The notes: generated by a model not told the origin, from the letters alone. A DNA stretch of 64,000 bases from Vibrio hannami (GCF_029589055.1 NZ_JARQZP010000002.1:1-64000), one strand, 5' to 3'; positions 1-8,358 are shown, numbered from the stretch's first letter. Program-made: numbers and translations.

Positions 1-73
1 GCAATTTAATTAACAAGTCTCTATGTCTTGCTAATTCCATACACTTGGTGATTTGCATCACACTCCGTGTCGG

Positions 74-150
74 TGGATGCGCATTATAGGGAGCTCTCGA
101 GATTGCACAAGCCTTTTTTTGAATATTTTTTTCAACCGCGCAATTATTAA
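74..150 (-). promoter_or_regulatory. rrn P1-type promoter reading out of the left edge
   Basis: On the minus strand there is a TATAAT (positions 88-83) and TTGTGC (110-105) with a 16-bp spacer. A GCGC-type discriminator follows the -10, with a likely start near 74. The stretch around the -10 (CTCCCTATAATGCGC) and the following CACCGACACGGA-like part resemble the E. coli rrnB P1 promoter and its start region. Upstream (111-150) are A/T runs like an UP element. This is the pattern of a growth-rate and ppGpp controlled rRNA promoter. The 16S gene itself would lie beyond position 1. Identification is by recognition of the pattern; boxA and 16S are not visible. Confidence 0.8.
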
Positions 151-421
151 ACAAACAGCATATTTATTGGGCAAAAACATCTATATAAAGCATAAAATTA
201 GGCTTAGGCCGTGATATCAATTGCCTTTTCATCTGTTCAAATAGACCTCTCACAACAACTTATCTGATTTGATATTGCCTAATCAGGCTGATCATTAGAC
301 TCTTGCATCGACTCATGTACTTTACCTTTAAAACATTAAAATTGCACACAATATAATTGATTGCAATTTTATTTAAGCATTGTTAGAGTAAATACATATC
401 CCATTATTAAAAGGTCAGCTA
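151..421. other. Intergenic, no gene seen
   Basis: AT-rich spacer between the leftward rrn-type promoter and the rightward glutathione transferase gene. It could hold Fis sites for the rrn promoter and the promoter of the transferase, but I see no clear motif. AAGGTCAG at about 411-418 serves as ribosome binding site for the gene starting at 422. Confidence 0.5.
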
Positions 422-1051
422 ATGATTACTCTACACCACCTCAATAAATCACGTTCAAAACGCATTATATGGTTACTGGAAGAGCTACAGGTTCCTTATC
501 AGGTTAAGGCTTATCAAAGAGTCCCGGAGACTAATCTGGCTCCACCAGAATTAAAGGAAATTCACCCATTAGGTAAATCTCCGGTTATAGAAGAAGGTGG
601 GAATGTATTAGCAGAGTCAGGAGCTATCACAGAGTACCTTGCAGATAGATTTGCATCGGAATCTCTGGTTCCGGCGAAAGACTCAGATCAGTATCAGCTT
701 TACTTGCAGTGGCTACACTTTGCTGAAAGCTCAGCAGCGCTTCCTCTTTTATTGCATTACTTCCTGAAAATAGACGGCAGTGAAACACGTTTTCTGGATG
801 GTTACAGCAAGCAGGAATTGGCCCTGATTTTAGGTTACCTGAATAACCACTTAGCGGAAAACAAATGGCTTGTTGGCGAACAGTTTACTGCGGCGGATAT
901 TCTTCTTTCCTTCATTATTGAAATGTCAGCAGCACTTGGCTTGCTTGAAGAGTACCCGGCACTTCAGTCCTACTTGAAGGCACTAAACGAAAGGCCAGCA
1001 GCACAAAAAGCGGCTGAACTTGAAGCTGAGTATGACAAATCAACTAGCTAA
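422..1051 (+). CDS. Glutathione S-transferase family protein
   Basis: A 209-residue cytosolic protein with the two-domain GST layout: an N-terminal thioredoxin fold (about 1-78) and an all-helical C-terminal domain (about 85-205). The Glu-Ser pair at residues 65-66 (LAESGAI) is the usual contact for the gamma-glutamyl part of glutathione, and GKSPV at 51-55 carries the cis-proline before the last strands. Ser10 or Ser12 near the N-terminus may be the activating residue. The family conjugates glutathione to electrophiles or reduces peroxides; the substrate here cannot be told. It stands alone, convergent with the helicase gene. Start chosen on the AAGGTCAG ribosome site. Confidence 0.9.
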   Translation: MITLHHLNKSRSKRIIWLLEELQVPYQVKAYQRVPETNLAPPELKEIHPLGKSPVIEEGGNVLAESGAITEYLADRFASESLVPAKDSDQYQLYLQWLHFAESSAALPLLLHYFLKIDGSETRFLDGYSKQELALILGYLNNHLAENKWLVGEQFTAADILLSFIIEMSAALGLLEEYPALQSYLKALNERPAAQKAAELEAEYDKSTS

Positions 1052-1118
1052 GAAAGCTATTCAGTTAAAAATCAATGTGAATAGGGGCTCAATGTGGAAG
1101 TGCATTGCGCCCTGAGCA

Positions 1119-3038
1119 CTAGAAGTTACCTTCAATCTCTATGACTTTTGCTTCAACAAGAGCAAATGGATAAGCTTCTAACTTACTGAATCCTTCCATT
1201 TTACTGGCTTTTAACTTTGTACTAAGTGGTGTTGCAATACCACATAGATAACGAGTAATTGCTTTTGACGATAGTTCTAAGTCACTTGCCTGCTTGTAAG
1301 GCCGAACCCATTGCACCAACAGTTCATTATTTATAGTTGGCAGCTCTATATCTGTGAGACTGGCAATCCTTCCCTTACAGACAGAGCAGTGACCACACTG
1401 CTGAGGCGCTTGGTTATCTGAAAAATAATTCGCAAGTGAATAACTAAGGCATTGCTTGCTCTGGAAGAAATCAACCATCGCATGAATTCGGTTTATCTCG
1501 TTTCGCTCCTTCTGTGAGAAAAGCTGATAAATAGAATCCACCAGTTGCTGCTTTTCTATAGTTCTGTTTACTACCTTATAGACATCCGTAATCTGCTTGC
1601 TTTCTAACTCAATCCAACCTTTTTCGTTAAAGTAGTCGATAGCTGCAACTACTCTTTTTCTATCTGCACCGTAAGTCATCCAAAGTGCATCGAAATCCAA
1701 ACTGTACCAGGTTCTCGCCTTTTTGGAACACTGAAAGATGGCTTCAACAAAAGAACGTCTCTCATCAGAAAAACGACTTACGATTTCCTGCTCACTACTA
1801 ATAAGCTTAAATCGATAGTCTGCGAAGTAGCTGTACTGGGATTGAATAATGTTATGCAGTTCGAGATACACCAGCAAAGTTTTTAACGGTAGCTGCCGTA
1901 TGTTGCTATCACGGGAAAGCTTACTGAGCATCACCTCCCAGTCACTCTCGCATGCATAGATCTGTTCGATAACATAAGCTATTGCCGATTTGTCTGGAGT
2001 ATCTCCATAAATAAAGTTTTCCAGCGTGTTTAATCCATTGGTATTCGCCAGAATCGTGCACTCAGAATGCAATCCATCACGACCTGCCCGTCCGATTTCC
2101 TGGGAATAGTTTTCTATCGATTTAGGTAAATCAAAATGGATAACTCGGCGAATATCAGACTTATCAATCCCCATTCCAAATGCGATGGTTGCTACAATGC
2201 ACGGCGTGTTGCCCTGCATAAATTGTTGTTGTATTGATTCTCGAATATCACTGGAAAGCCCGGCATGATAAGCCGATGCGTTTATCCCTGACCTTTGTAG
2301 TGATTGAGCAACCTGTTCTGCCGTTTTTTGCAAAGTCACGTAGACAACCGTTGGAGCCAAAGGGTCATGCTGAATCAATTCAAGTAGTTTAGATGCTTTC
2401 TGTTCTTCACTGCTTGGAATCACTTTTAATTCCAGATTACTGCGATAAAAGCCTGTAACTGTCACCGCATCCCGATCGATATTAAACTTGCTCGACATAT
2501 CAGATATGACTTCTGGCGTAGCAGTAGCAGTGAGTAAAAGCACCTGAGGAATGTTCAGACTTTGACGGTAAAAAGGCAGCTTAAGATAGTCTGGGCGAAA
2601 ATTATGTCCCCACTCAGAAATACAGTGTGCTTCATCGACCACCAGCAGAGAGATAGGTACTTGTGAGATAAACTGCCGGAAACGCTCATTCTTGAGGCGC
2701 TCTACTGAGATCATCAATATCTTAAGCTCACCATTTCTGGCTTGTTGCATGATTCTTTGAGTTGTTTCCCTGTCCTGAGAGGAATCAATACTGGCGGCAG
2801 CAATTCCTTTGCTCTGCAGAAAGTCCACCTGATCTTTTATCAAAGCCAGAAGTGGAGATATAACCAGTGTCAGATGCGGCAATTGTAAGGCGGGTAGCTG
2901 ATAGCATAAGGACTTCCCTGAACCTGTTGGAAAGATAGCCGCAGCAGAGCGTCCATTCAGAACATCAGTGATCACCTTTTCCTGTCCGGTTCTTAGCGTA
3001 TCAAATCCAAAATACTGCTTTAATGTCTGCTCTATCAT
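1119..3038 (-). CDS. RecQ-family ATP-dependent DNA helicase
   Basis: A 639-residue superfamily 2 helicase that would unwind DNA 3'-5' in recombination and repair. Walker A is FPTGSGKS at 36-43, the DEAH box at 135-138, motif III is TATAT, and motif VI is QEIGRAGRDG. After the RecA-like domains comes a zinc-binding region with the Cys pattern CGHCSVC and an upstream Cys. No HRDC domain is evident; the C-terminus is different from E. coli RecQ (609 residues). Vibrios usually carry the canonical recQ elsewhere, so this may be a second, divergent RecQ; I leave the symbol empty. It is monocistronic, with a 61-bp palindrome upstream of its promoter region. Confidence 0.9.
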   Translation of the reverse strand: MIEQTLKQYFGFDTLRTGQEKVITDVLNGRSAAAIFPTGSGKSLCYQLPALQLPHLTLVISPLLALIKDQVDFLQSKGIAAASIDSSQDRETTQRIMQQARNGELKILMISVERLKNERFRQFISQVPISLLVVDEAHCISEWGHNFRPDYLKLPFYRQSLNIPQVLLLTATATPEVISDMSSKFNIDRDAVTVTGFYRSNLELKVIPSSEEQKASKLLELIQHDPLAPTVVYVTLQKTAEQVAQSLQRSGINASAYHAGLSSDIRESIQQQFMQGNTPCIVATIAFGMGIDKSDIRRVIHFDLPKSIENYSQEIGRAGRDGLHSECTILANTNGLNTLENFIYGDTPDKSAIAYVIEQIYACESDWEVMLSKLSRDSNIRQLPLKTLLVYLELHNIIQSQYSYFADYRFKLISSEQEIVSRFSDERRSFVEAIFQCSKKARTWYSLDFDALWMTYGADRKRVVAAIDYFNEKGWIELESKQITDVYKVVNRTIEKQQLVDSIYQLFSQKERNEINRIHAMVDFFQSKQCLSYSLANYFSDNQAPQQCGHCSVCKGRIASLTDIELPTINNELLVQWVRPYKQASDLELSSKAITRYLCGIATPLSTKLKASKMEGFSKLEAYPFALVEAKVIEIEGNF

Positions 3039-3135
3039 AACCTTATGTGCCTCAATACCTTAGTCAACGACCAGAAGCCTATATTAATACAGATCGCTCA
3101 GGAGCTTTAGCTTATTAGGCGTATTACTTTTTGGA

Positions 3136-3196
3136 GATGTGCAGCTTTACTAGCATTTGGATCATGATGATCCAAATGCTAGTAAAGCTGCACATC
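3136..3196. repeat. 61-bp near-perfect palindrome
   Basis: Left arm 3136-3165 and right arm 3167-3196 are exact reverse complements (30 bp each) with a single G between them. It lies between the helicase gene start and the 3' end of the rhodanese gene. No T-run follows on either strand, so it is not a normal rho-independent terminator. It could extrude as a cruciform or form a very stable RNA hairpin. Confidence 0.95.
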
Positions 3197-3226
3197 GTGA
3201 GAAAATATCTTTGACGCAGCCCAGTC

Positions 3227-3256
3227 AAAAAAGCCTGTGTGATAAGCACAGGCTTT
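3227..3256 (-). terminator. Rho-independent terminator after the rhodanese gene
   Basis: Stem AAGCCTGTG/CACAGGCTT (3231-3239 with 3247-3255), loop of 7, followed on the minus strand by a T-run (3232-3227). It sits 7 bases after the stop of the rhodanese gene and closes the four-gene operon 6654-3263. Confidence 0.85.
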
Positions 3257-3262
3257 GATTAG

Positions 3263-4543
3263 TTATCTGGGTTCTCCAACTTCGACCGGGTTAGCGTCAT
3301 CCATACTCCATTCATACCAGCCACCATCGAATACGCTGACGCTTTTCCATCCCATTACATGGGCGTAGAAAAATGCTTCTGATGCACGCCATCCTGTTCC
3401 GCAGAAAAAGGCAACATTCTGGCTTTCGTGAATCCCCCATTCCGACCAGTTCTTGCTGATCAGATCAGCACTTAACATTGTACCGTCCGGATTATGGAAG
3501 TCTTCCATATGATAAGGATCCGAACCTGCGTGCCCCCAGCGTGAACCTTTAATACGGCCAGCTTTTTCGATATAGCTATAACCGCTGGTTGTTCCGGTAA
3601 ACTCATCCCAGCTGCGAATGCTCACAAGTGAAGATTTTTCTGGGTCAACTAAAAGCTGCTTAGCTTCTGGAATATCAATCGCGTATTCCGGTTTAGCTGG
3701 TACATCGATACCAAAATCAACAGGCGAAGCCTCATCATTCATCAGGGGTTCTGTAGGATTACCATTTTGATTCCAGGCACTCCATCCACCATCAAGGACA
3801 CGCACATCCTTAACGCCAGCATACATAAACAGATTTGCAGCACGAAAAGCCGCTATAGTATTTCTGTCGTAAAGAATAACCGTTGTGTCGTGGCGAATAC
3901 CCATCTCTTCAAGAAGGCTCTTAAGCTTATCCGCTGATACCCTGTTCCAGTTATTCTCTTCGGTTTCAAGCAAGTTCGTATTCAGGTAAAGTGCTCCAGG
4001 AACATGGGAAACCAAATGCTTGGTAGGCGGTCCCCAGGCAACCGCCACCACTTTAAAACCACCAGCAGGTTGAGCGACGACATCTTTTCCACTAATGAGG
4101 TTAGCTAACCAGCTCGCAGAGACAAGTTGCTCATAGTTATCAAGTGCTACCAACTTTTTGGAGTATTCAGAGACAGGTTGTTCAATGGTCTGTACATTTT
4201 TAAAACCTAACTGAGCCAGCTTATTTTTGAGTTCATTCTGAGATTCCGGGCAACCATACAGATACGTCACTTTATCTGCTATCAGGCCACGCATATTCAG
4301 CTGATGAGAGATTGCTTCATCTGATAACATAGGTAACCAGCTTGCTGAAAAATTAGCAGCTCCGGGAATATGCCCACCTACTTTTTCACCCTGCTCTGGC
4401 CATCCGTTGTAAAATTCACTAGCACGGCAATCAATCACCTGAGGATTCGATTTGTCCATTGCAAGCTGTTCAAAACTCGCAGCCATGGTCGAAAAAGGGA
4501 TATTTAAAACAGTAGCCATCAATAGTAATAAACGCTTATTCAT
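3263..4543 (-). CDS. Exported triple-rhodanese sulfurtransferase
   Basis: A 426-residue protein with a signal peptide (first ~21 residues, hydrophobic LLLLMATVL core ending near AA), so probably periplasmic. Three rhodanese-like domains can be seen: about 22-130, 145-265 and 285-420. Only the last has a convincing active loop, CGTGWR with Cys381; the middle one has YDRN where the Cys loop should be, and the first has YGCPES. The last two domains resemble thiosulfate or 3-mercaptopyruvate sulfurtransferases (DGGW motifs in both). It starts 3 bases after the phosphatase stop codon and is the last gene of the operon. The sulfur acceptor is unknown. Confidence 0.88.
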   Translation of the reverse strand: MNKRLLLLMATVLNIPFSTMAASFEQLAMDKSNPQVIDCRASEFYNGWPEQGEKVGGHIPGAANFSASWLPMLSDEAISHQLNMRGLIADKVTYLYGCPESQNELKNKLAQLGFKNVQTIEQPVSEYSKKLVALDNYEQLVSASWLANLISGKDVVAQPAGGFKVVAVAWGPPTKHLVSHVPGALYLNTNLLETEENNWNRVSADKLKSLLEEMGIRHDTTVILYDRNTIAAFRAANLFMYAGVKDVRVLDGGWSAWNQNGNPTEPLMNDEASPVDFGIDVPAKPEYAIDIPEAKQLLVDPEKSSLVSIRSWDEFTGTTSGYSYIEKAGRIKGSRWGHAGSDPYHMEDFHNPDGTMLSADLISKNWSEWGIHESQNVAFFCGTGWRASEAFFYAHVMGWKSVSVFDGGWYEWSMDDANPVEVGEPR

Positions 4544-4546
4544 AAC

Positions 4547-5167
4547 TTATGGCTTAACGCCCCACTCTACTACATTCCATTTTTCATCCTCAGTTTTTTC
4601 AATTACAACTACGCCGCCGGTAGGCACTTTTAGTTCCAGTTCGGAATAGTCGCAATCAATTACAAATGGAAGAAAACGGAGTAGCCCGTTACTGGTTACC
4701 ACCAGCACGTCTTCACCACTATGGTTTGCACTTACTTCCTGAAGAAATGTATGCCAGTCGTTTTTAATCTGCTCTACATCGACATCCCATGCAGTGGGTA
4801 CTGTCGCATCTTTATCCCAGGCCGCTAACGCGTCTTTTCCGACAGCTTCAACAATGTCTGCTTCAGGCATTCCATCGTGCTCACCATAATCGAGCTCGTT
4901 AAATCGCCCATCGATGGTAATCCTGGTTTTATCGACATTCAGAACATTGTTGATTAAGTCTGTACTCTGAATGTGTCTTTTTAGTGGGCCACTGAATATG
5001 TGGGAAACCTGGTAGCCATGATCTTTGATGTACTGACCTGCTCTGGTGCCTTTTTCAGTCTCGACAAGGTCAAGATCTGTACGTTTACCTACGCGAAGTA
5101 ACGTATCGCCTTTTTTAAAGGTGTTGCCATGTCTGACTGCTATCACTCGTGTTGAAGTTAAGCTCAT
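4547..5167 (-). CDS. Histidine phosphatase family protein with altered second catalytic His
   Basis: A 206-residue phosphoglycerate mutase-like protein. The phosphohistidine motif RHGN is at residues 12-15, Arg64 lies in SGPLKR, and an acid is at FNELDYGE (Glu91). In most members a second His follows a strand (VVSHG); here the strand reads LVVTSNG, with Asn160 in that place. This may lower or change activity, or mark a subfamily. Its start overlaps the kinase gene by 53 bases, which suggests translational coupling. The natural substrate is unknown; its neighbours suggest a phosphorylated sugar or nucleotide-sugar intermediate (inference). Confidence 0.82.
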   Translation of the reverse strand: MSLTSTRVIAVRHGNTFKKGDTLLRVGKRTDLDLVETEKGTRAGQYIKDHGYQVSHIFSGPLKRHIQSTDLINNVLNVDKTRITIDGRFNELDYGEHDGMPEADIVEAVGKDALAAWDKDATVPTAWDVDVEQIKNDWHTFLQEVSANHSGEDVLVVTSNGLLRFLPFVIDCDYSELELKVPTGGVVVIEKTEDEKWNVVEWGVKP

Positions 5168-5867
5168 GTTGTGAATAAACCTTAATAGTAAAATGCTGTT
5201 GATACTTGTTTAGCATGCTCTGCAGCAACTTATAGCGTTGCTCAATATACTCGGGTGGCGTGTATCTCTCTCCATCCCGTTTCATGTTTTCTGTTTGTGC
5301 TCTGTTTAATGCAGTCTCGAGAGAGCAATCAATAAAAATAAACTCTATCTGATAGCCATATGCTTTCTGTATTAAGAGATACAGGTCTAAGTGCTGTGAG
5401 GGAGTTGAACTATGCTCAAGAACTACGTTCACACCTTTATCTGCTGCGCGATTTAGCAACTCATATCCAATAACCCTAGCAAGCAACTCACACTTTTCGA
5501 AGGCTCGCCTGGGATCGCTTTGGGCTATACGATGATAAAAGCTCATTCGCTGCATGATGTTATCAAAGGCGATATCAAGACTGTCGACAAAGAGATGGCT
5601 ATGCGCCTTAAAAAAGGTACTTTTTCCTGAGTATGGAATACCAGAAATAACAGTCAACTTTGGTGACTTAACTGGCTTAACCCCACTTAATTCCCGGTCG
5701 ATAAGTTGATTGAATTCATGCTTGGCCTCCCTCAAAGACCAGTCCGAATCAGCGATATTAAGAGAATAAAACAGGCTATCCAATTCAGAAAAATGATAGC
5801 CTGCAACACTCTTAGTTATCTCTGAGAACTTATCCGGCAAGGAACTCAAACTCCCCGCACTGTTCAA
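5115..5867 (-). CDS. P-loop kinase/ATPase (zeta-toxin-like fold)
   Basis: A 250-residue soluble protein. Walker A GIPYSGKST is at 76-84, followed by Asp-rich strands (FVDSLDIAFD) and a second hydrophobic strand VNVVLEHSS, then IEFIFIDCS and an Arg-rich lid (RAQTENMKRDGERY). This is the layout of small-molecule kinases of the zeta-toxin/AAA_33 kind. The first ~70 residues have no recognised domain. It overlaps the cytidylyltransferase by 38 bases and the phosphatase by 53, so the three are probably translated together. There is no antitoxin-like partner, so I do not call it a toxin. Substrate not known. Confidence 0.78.
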   Translation of the reverse strand: MNSAGSLSSLPDKFSEITKSVAGYHFSELDSLFYSLNIADSDWSLREAKHEFNQLIDRELSGVKPVKSPKLTVISGIPYSGKSTFFKAHSHLFVDSLDIAFDNIMQRMSFYHRIAQSDPRRAFEKCELLARVIGYELLNRAADKGVNVVLEHSSTPSQHLDLYLLIQKAYGYQIEFIFIDCSLETALNRAQTENMKRDGERYTPPEYIEQRYKLLQSMLNKYQQHFTIKVYSQHELNFNTSDSSQTWQHL

Positions 5868-6654
5868 TGATTGCCTCAGCTCTTGCTATGTCTTCAGGAC
5901 TATCGACACCACTCATGCCAACTCGCCCTTGATAGCCTACTTCTACCATTTTTATTGGTGTTTCATTTTCAATAAAGCGCATCTGCTCAAGACCTTCGCA
6001 AGCTTCATATACACCTTCGTCCCAGGTGAAGAAGTTTTCCAAAGCTTCATATGTGTAAGCATATAAACCTATATGTCTTTTAACCGGCGACAGAGTCATT
6101 TTATCGCGTAGAGATTCTTCTTTACGCAACACCGGAAGAATACTTTTACTGAAGGTAAGCGCATAACCACTGCGATCGATCTGAACCGTTGTACCGCTGT
6201 AAGGTGTAACCTTTTTCACTTCACGAAGCTTATCCAGCTCTTCCCAGTTTAGAGGAACATAAGCGGTATAAACGCCTGTAGTTTTACTCTCTAACCATTC
6301 ATCAATCAGCGCTGTAATAAACCATGGAGGACAAAGTGGGTTATCGCCCTGAAGATTGATAACAAACTCTGGCTTTTGCTCTAGATGCTTAACCGCATCC
6401 CAGCTGCGATCAGTACCGCTTTTACAGCTTTCTGAAGTCATTACAGAAGCAATGCCATTTTCGTGACAGAAGCTTTCAATTCGAGCGTCATCTGTCGCTA
6501 CTACATAACTACAGCTCTCATATTGGCTGCTGACATAATTCGCAATAGCTGCTACCCGCTTAATCATCTCAATACCGCCAATCTTCAGCAAAGGTTTGCC
6601 CGGTAATCTTGTACTACCGTATCTGGCTGGAATTACTATTAAAATCTGGCTCAT
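5830..6654 (-). CDS. CMP-KDO synthetase-like cytidylyltransferase
   Basis: A 274-residue nucleotidyltransferase that resembles KdsB (3-deoxy-manno-octulosonate cytidylyltransferase). It has PARYGSTRLPGKP at 9-21 (CTP-binding loop), LQGDNP at 101-106 with the metal-binding Asp104, KRHIGLYAY, and a LEQMRF/GVDSPED C-terminal pattern. KdsB proper is about 250 residues and is usually next to lpxK; this one is longer, has LQGDNP instead of QGDEP, and heads an operon with a kinase, phosphatase and rhodanese. It may be a paralogue acting on KDO or another ulosonic acid for a surface glycan (inference). I leave the symbol empty for that reason. Confidence 0.8.
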   Translation of the reverse strand: MSQILIVIPARYGSTRLPGKPLLKIGGIEMIKRVAAIANYVSSQYESCSYVVATDDARIESFCHENGIASVMTSESCKSGTDRSWDAVKHLEQKPEFVINLQGDNPLCPPWFITALIDEWLESKTTGVYTAYVPLNWEELDKLREVKKVTPYSGTTVQIDRSGYALTFSKSILPVLRKEESLRDKMTLSPVKRHIGLYAYTYEALENFFTWDEGVYEACEGLEQMRFIENETPIKMVEVGYQGRVGMSGVDSPEDIARAEAIIEQCGEFEFLAG

Positions 6655-6870
6655 TTCGGTGCCGCTCTGTCTATTTGAATGAGCGCTATATTATCACAGC
6701 TCATCACTCATGTAGCCGTTGAAAGGTATTTGCATAAAGAAGGACTAAATCCTGCTTAGTTACTCAGATATTGCGCACAACCAAAGTTTAATTATTTGAC
6801 TATACTGACAATAGCATCTGCGAAAGTGGAAGCTACTGTCTTTTAATCAAATTGCTCTGGAAGACTCATC

Positions 6871-7242
6871 ATGAAACAAGATCTAAACCATGAAAGACGC
6901 CAGTTTTACAGGTTACGTTATCCTAAGGCAGAGAGACCTTCTATAGAGCTATCAGGTCAAATATTCCAGGTGTGTGAGATTTCAGAGCTTGGAATGCGCT
7001 TACTATTCCGTAGTGAAGACCCTGTCCCATTGGGCGTGAAGATCAATGGAGTGATCCATTTTTCAGACAGTAAAGACGTAGAAATAGAAGGCATTGCCCT
7101 AAGGCAACATAGTGGTGAGGTTGCCGTAAAACTCTCCAAAGGTATCTCATTGAAAAGAATGACCGACGAGCAATTAAGGCTTCTCAGAGAAGATCCCGGT
7201 TATTACTCTGGTCTTCAGATGCACACTCATAAAATAAACTAG
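6871..7242 (+). CDS. PilZ domain protein
   Basis: A 123-residue single-domain protein. The N-terminal RRQFYRLRY matches the arginine motif (RxxxR) that grips cyclic di-GMP in PilZ proteins, and EISELGMRL takes the place of the D/NxSxxG motif, with Glu for Asp/Asn. It is probably a cytoplasmic c-di-GMP receptor acting on motility, adhesion or exopolysaccharide; the target cannot be told. It is monocistronic and divergent from the kdsB-like operon, with ATG preceded by CTGGAAGA. The MSHA pilus ATPase in this same window also has a c-di-GMP binding domain. Confidence 0.8.
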   Translation: MKQDLNHERRQFYRLRYPKAERPSIELSGQIFQVCEISELGMRLLFRSEDPVPLGVKINGVIHFSDSKDVEIEGIALRQHSGEVAVKLSKGISLKRMTDEQLRLLREDPGYYSGLQMHTHKIN

Positions 7243-7335
7243 CCTGGTTGTCCTGGACCATCAACACACTTCCGTCATCTGATTTAGTTCATTGGTTTTC
7301 TCTATTGAATTAATAATTCAATTTTCTCTTTACTT

Positions 7336-7354
7336 AATGAGAATAATTATCAAT
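7336..7354 (+). promoter_or_regulatory. Fur box
   Basis: AATGAGAATAATTATCAAT at 7336-7354 agrees with the vibrio Fur consensus AATGANAATNATTNTCATT at all defined positions but one. It lies 38 bases upstream of the ATG at 7393, where it would overlap the promoter. It suggests iron-dependent repression of the next gene. Confidence 0.75.
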
Positions 7355-7392
7355 ACTATTTGCATCAAGTAAACGAAATAGAGAACACCGTT

Positions 7393-7779
7393 ATGATCAA
7401 GACAATTACTTTTGCAGCTATCCACTTCACTATAGCAACTGCTGTCGCTTATATCTTAACTGGTGACATACTAATTGGCAGCTTGATAGCGATGATAGAG
7501 CCATCAATCAACACTGTTGCTTTCTACTTCCATGAAAAAGTTTGGCAAAAAGTTCCTTTCTTGAAACGCAATGAAAGAAACACTCAGGTAAAAACAGCAA
7601 GCTTTGCCGTAATCCATTTTAGCGTAGCTTTTACGGTGACTTATTTATTAACTGGTGATGCATTTATCGGTGGTGTAATGGCTACGATTGAACCTACTAT
7701 CAACTCATTCGCTTACTACTTTCATGAGAAAGTCTGGATGCGCAGCAAAGCAGTACCAGCACATGGTGCCATTGCTTAG
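7393..7779 (+). CDS. DUF2061 tandem-repeat membrane protein
   Basis: A 128-residue small membrane protein made of two copies of the same ~50-residue unit (about 1-52 and 63-116). Each unit has two hydrophobic segments and a conserved ending like YFHEKVW, typical of DUF2061. Function of the family is unknown. I chose ATG 7393 rather than the in-frame TTG at 7360, because the TTG lies right against the Fur box and would fall in the promoter. The Fur box suggests a role in, or response to, iron limitation (inference). No partner gene is co-transcribed with it. Confidence 0.8.
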   Translation: MIKTITFAAIHFTIATAVAYILTGDILIGSLIAMIEPSINTVAFYFHEKVWQKVPFLKRNERNTQVKTASFAVIHFSVAFTVTYLLTGDAFIGGVMATIEPTINSFAYYFHEKVWMRSKAVPAHGAIA

Positions 7780-7852
7780 TACCGGCCGCTCTCTTGACTT
7801 CGGTGCCAGCCAGGACTAACTTGGTTGGCATCACCCAATGCAAGAGATAACA

Positions 7853-8353
7853 ATGGATTCCATCTCCCCTTCCAATCTAACCATTCGCCCAATAGAACGC
7901 TCTGACAATGCTGCTGTTGCTTCTGTGATAAGAGAAGTTTCTGCAGAATATGGATTGACCGCAGACAAAGGATACAGCGTTTCTGATCCAACTCTGGATT
8001 CTCTTTATGAGGTCTACAATCAACCAGATTCTCGCTACTGGGTAATAGAGTTCTCAGGTAAGGTAGTTGGTGGGGCAGGTATCGCACCACTAGCAGGTGA
8101 AGATGGTGTATGTGAATTGCAGAAAATGTACTTTCTTCCAGAGGCCAGAGGAAAAGGCATAGCAAGTAAATTAGCTGAATTATGCTTTGAGTTTGCTCGC
8201 GGCTCCGGTTTCACACAGTGTTATCTTGAAACAACCAATGAGCTAACAGAGGCAATAATGCTCTATCGCAAGCTTGGCTTTCAACTAGTTTCAAAGCCCA
8301 TGGGCAATACCGGTCATACAGACTGTGAAATACGCATGCTTAAACAACTCTAA
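7853..8353 (+). CDS. GNAT family N-acetyltransferase
   Basis: A 166-residue acetyltransferase. The GNAT motif A is seen as [19 protein letters not shown] (acetyl-CoA pyrophosphate loop RGKGIA), followed by QCYLETT and YRKLGF in motif B. It would transfer an acetyl group from acetyl-CoA to an amine; the acceptor is unknown. ATG 7853 is preceded by AAGAGA at good spacing, while the earlier in-frame ATG at 7838 has no ribosome site. It is convergent with the next gene, with only 5 bases between the stop codons. Confidence 0.87.
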   Translation: MDSISPSNLTIRPIERSDNAAVASVIREVSAEYGLTADKGYSVSDPTLDSLYEVYNQPDSRYWVIEFSGKVVGGAGIAPLAGEDGVCELQKMYFLPEARGKGIASKLAELCFEFARGSGFTQCYLETTNELTEAIMLYRKLGFQLVSKPMGNTGHTDCEIRMLKQL

Positions 8354-8358
8354 AGGGA

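Noticed and set aside
5115..5867. Zeta toxin of a toxin-antitoxin pair
   Set aside because: Walker A and the fold fit, but the overlapping neighbours are enzymes, not an antitoxin.
7776..8165. 129-residue minus-strand open frame
   Set aside because: Runs antisense to the acetyltransferase and has no recognisable features.
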